This document shows, in pieces, positions 62,899 through 64,000 of a stretch of 64,000 nt of DNA. The DNA is from CBDCTM01 sp965222005. Lineage in GTDB: Bacteria; Bacteroidota; Bacteroidia; Chitinophagales; Saprospiraceae. The stretch's first letter is position 1. Every line of letters starts with the position of its first letter. The stretch is from contig OZ244935.1 in the NCBI GenBank assembly GCA_965222005.1, forward strand, positions 806,001 to 870,000, given 5' to 3'. The notes beneath the pieces were generated by a model, which did not search any database, was not told the DNA's origin, and saw only the letters and a program-made list of their open reading frames with translations. Position numbers and translations under genes: made by a program.

Positions 62899-63687
62899 AT
62901 GAATCAAGCTTTGCGTGTTTACCTCGACGAGTGCGTGGAACAATACAATCAACCCGTCTTTATCGAATCGGATCCTATCTGTATTCCACATCAGTTCAGC
63001 AAGCTCCAGGATATTGAAATTATGGGCTTTTGGGTGTCCATGCTAGCCTGGGGGCAGCGCAAGACCATCATCAGCAAGGCTCGCCAGCTGGTTGAGCGGA
63101 TGGATGGAGCGCCCCATGATTTTATTGTCGGCCACACAGAAAAGGATCGCACGGCCTTTCTTTCTTTTAAGCATCGCACTTTTCAGGCTACTGACACACT
63201 TTATTTTCTGGAGTTTTTACAACACTATTACCAAAAACATGACTCTCTGGAAACGGCCTTTAGCCGGCACCTGGCCAAAGGAGCAACGACTACGGAGGCT
63301 GCACTCAGGGGCTTTCACGATCAATTTTTTGCATTGCCCGACGCCCCTCAGCGAACCCGAAAACATGTAGCCACGCCTTCCCGAAAGTCGAGCTGCAAAC
63401 GCCTAAATATGTTTCTCCGGTGGATGGTTCGGCAGGATGATAAAGGAGTGGATTTCGGATTGTGGAAGAGCATGAGTCCGTCACAATTGCTTATACCTCT
63501 GGATGTGCATGTGGAGCGGGTGGCGCGTTATTTAGGGTTACTTGAACGTACGCAACGCGATTGGAAGGCAGTTATTGAACTTACGGAGGCCGTCCGGCAA
63601 TTTGATCGTGACGATCCTGTGAAGTATGATTTTGCTCTTTTCGGGATCAGCACCCAGCAAAAAGAGTGGCCGGTTTTTAACTATTGA
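62899..63687 (+). CDS. TIGR02757 (DUF2400) family protein
   Basis: 262 residues. Hallmarks are ESDPICIPHQFSKLQDIEIMGF at the start, WGQRKTIISKA, KRLNMFLRWMVR, LLIPLDVHVERVARYLGL and PVKYDFALFGI at the end. Together these define the TIGR02757 family, which has a helix-hairpin-helix/HhH-GPD-like base-excision-repair fold (helical with conserved D-VH). The biochemical role is unproven. Its ATG overlaps the opposite-strand CAT at 62898-62900. Confidence 0.85.
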   Translation: MNQALRVYLDECVEQYNQPVFIESDPICIPHQFSKLQDIEIMGFWVSMLAWGQRKTIISKARQLVERMDGAPHDFIVGHTEKDRTAFLSFKHRTFQATDTLYFLEFLQHYYQKHDSLETAFSRHLAKGATTTEAALRGFHDQFFALPDAPQRTRKHVATPSRKSSCKRLNMFLRWMVRQDDKGVDFGLWKSMSPSQLLIPLDVHVERVARYLGLLERTQRDWKAVIELTEAVRQFDRDDPVKYDFALFGISTQQKEWPVFNY

Positions 63688-63700
63688 GAGCAATAAAAAA

Positions 63701-63723
63701 GCTCGGCTTTGAATAAGCCGAGC
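63701..63723 (-). terminator. Terminator of the DUF4783 gene, possibly bidirectional
   Basis: A perfect 9-bp stem (GCTCGGCTT/AAGCCGAGC) with a 5-nt loop is followed on the minus strand by TTTTTTATTG. It lies between convergent genes. Confidence 0.85.
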
Positions 63724-63748
63724 CCGGTATATTAAGTTATAGTGGATT

Positions 63749-64000
63749 TTAATCTTCGTCGATACGCAACTCCTGGATGATGTAGCGACTGCCATCAATT
63801 TTCATGTAGAGATAAACGCGAAAGGTGCCGTTCCCAGTTTTCAGATTGCCAATAGCGTACTTAGAGTTTTCTTTTTTCGAAGCGCCGCTATGCACCTGAT
63901 TGTAGGCATTGGGCTTGTTGGCAGTAAAAAAAGTATTGACTACCCGCTCGGCATTTGACTTATCGTAGGTGTCCTCCTCATCGAAGATGGCAATGTCCAC
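63749..64000 (-). CDS. DUF4783 family protein, 5' part outside window
   Basis: At least 83 residues; the frame is open at the right edge, so the N-terminus (probably with a signal peptide) lies outside. The visible part (VAIFDEEDTYDKSNAERVVNTFF-like opening, NSKYAIGNLKT, TFRVYLYMKIDGSRYIIQELRI) matches the NTF2-like DUF4783 family of Bacteroidota. Function unknown. Confidence 0.75.
   Translation of the reverse strand: MDIAIFDEEDTYDKSNAERVVNTFFTANKPNAYNQVHSGASKKENSKYAIGNLKTGNGTFRVYLYMKIDGSRYIIQELRIDED

Overview
The window looks like a Bacteroidota chromosome, most likely from the Saprospiria/Saprospiraceae. This is inferred from gene content and style: eleven large secreted proteins end in a type IX secretion (T9SS) sorting domain, promoters fit the Bacteroidota pattern TTG-N18-20-TAnnTTTG, and there are families typical of the phylum (DUF5606, DUF4783, DUF4382, DUF3857, bacterial GGGP synthase). 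No rRNA, CRISPR array, phage or integrase was seen. One tRNA-Asn is present.

Layout. 1-5936 (minus) is the 5' part of a hybrid NRPS/PKS reading A-PCP-sulfotransferase-KS-AT-ACP, running off the left edge. 6339-14739 holds a MazG-like pyrophosphohydrolase, a 2004-residue T9SS protein with two clan-A glycoside-hydrolase-like modules, and a secreted serine hydrolase. 14756-26002 is mostly housekeeping on the minus strand: a glycosyltransferase/methyltransferase pair with two small envelope proteins, an AlkB-type hydroxylase, RsgA, an OmpA-family protein with an apparent frameshift in its signal peptide, GGGP synthase, a DUF3857 protein, a DJ-1-like lipoprotein and a membrane-anchored MutS-like ATPase. 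26107-27740 holds a GIY-YIG gene split by a 165-bp terminal-inverted-repeat element, tRNA-Asn and a PfkB kinase. 27975-40334 holds a T9SS acetylxylan-esterase-like protein with 294-bp internal repeats, a hydroxyproline dehydratase/Xaa-Pro aminopeptidase pair, sigma-54 and a second GH-like T9SS protein.

The most striking region is 40571-55927: seven tandem paralogues of about 680 residues, each with a signal peptide, receptor-L-domain-like leucine-rich repeats and a T9SS tail. They are built from shared sequence blocks in seven different combinations, and one is a visible chimera. They are separated by G-rich minisatellite spacers of variable length. This looks like a surface-protein family kept mosaic by recombination. 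Every copy is a complete ORF, so it is not a silent-cassette arrangement. The rest (56087-64000) holds another T9SS protein, a fused 2-oxoacid dehydrogenase E1, small conserved Bacteroidota proteins, a family 2 glycosyltransferase and a TIGR02757 protein.

Functionally the window suggests a polymer-degrading, surface-active bacterium: secreted GH-like enzymes and an esterase, adhesin- or binding-like LRR proteins, and one secondary-metabolite locus. Family assignments come from motif recognition only; no database search was run.
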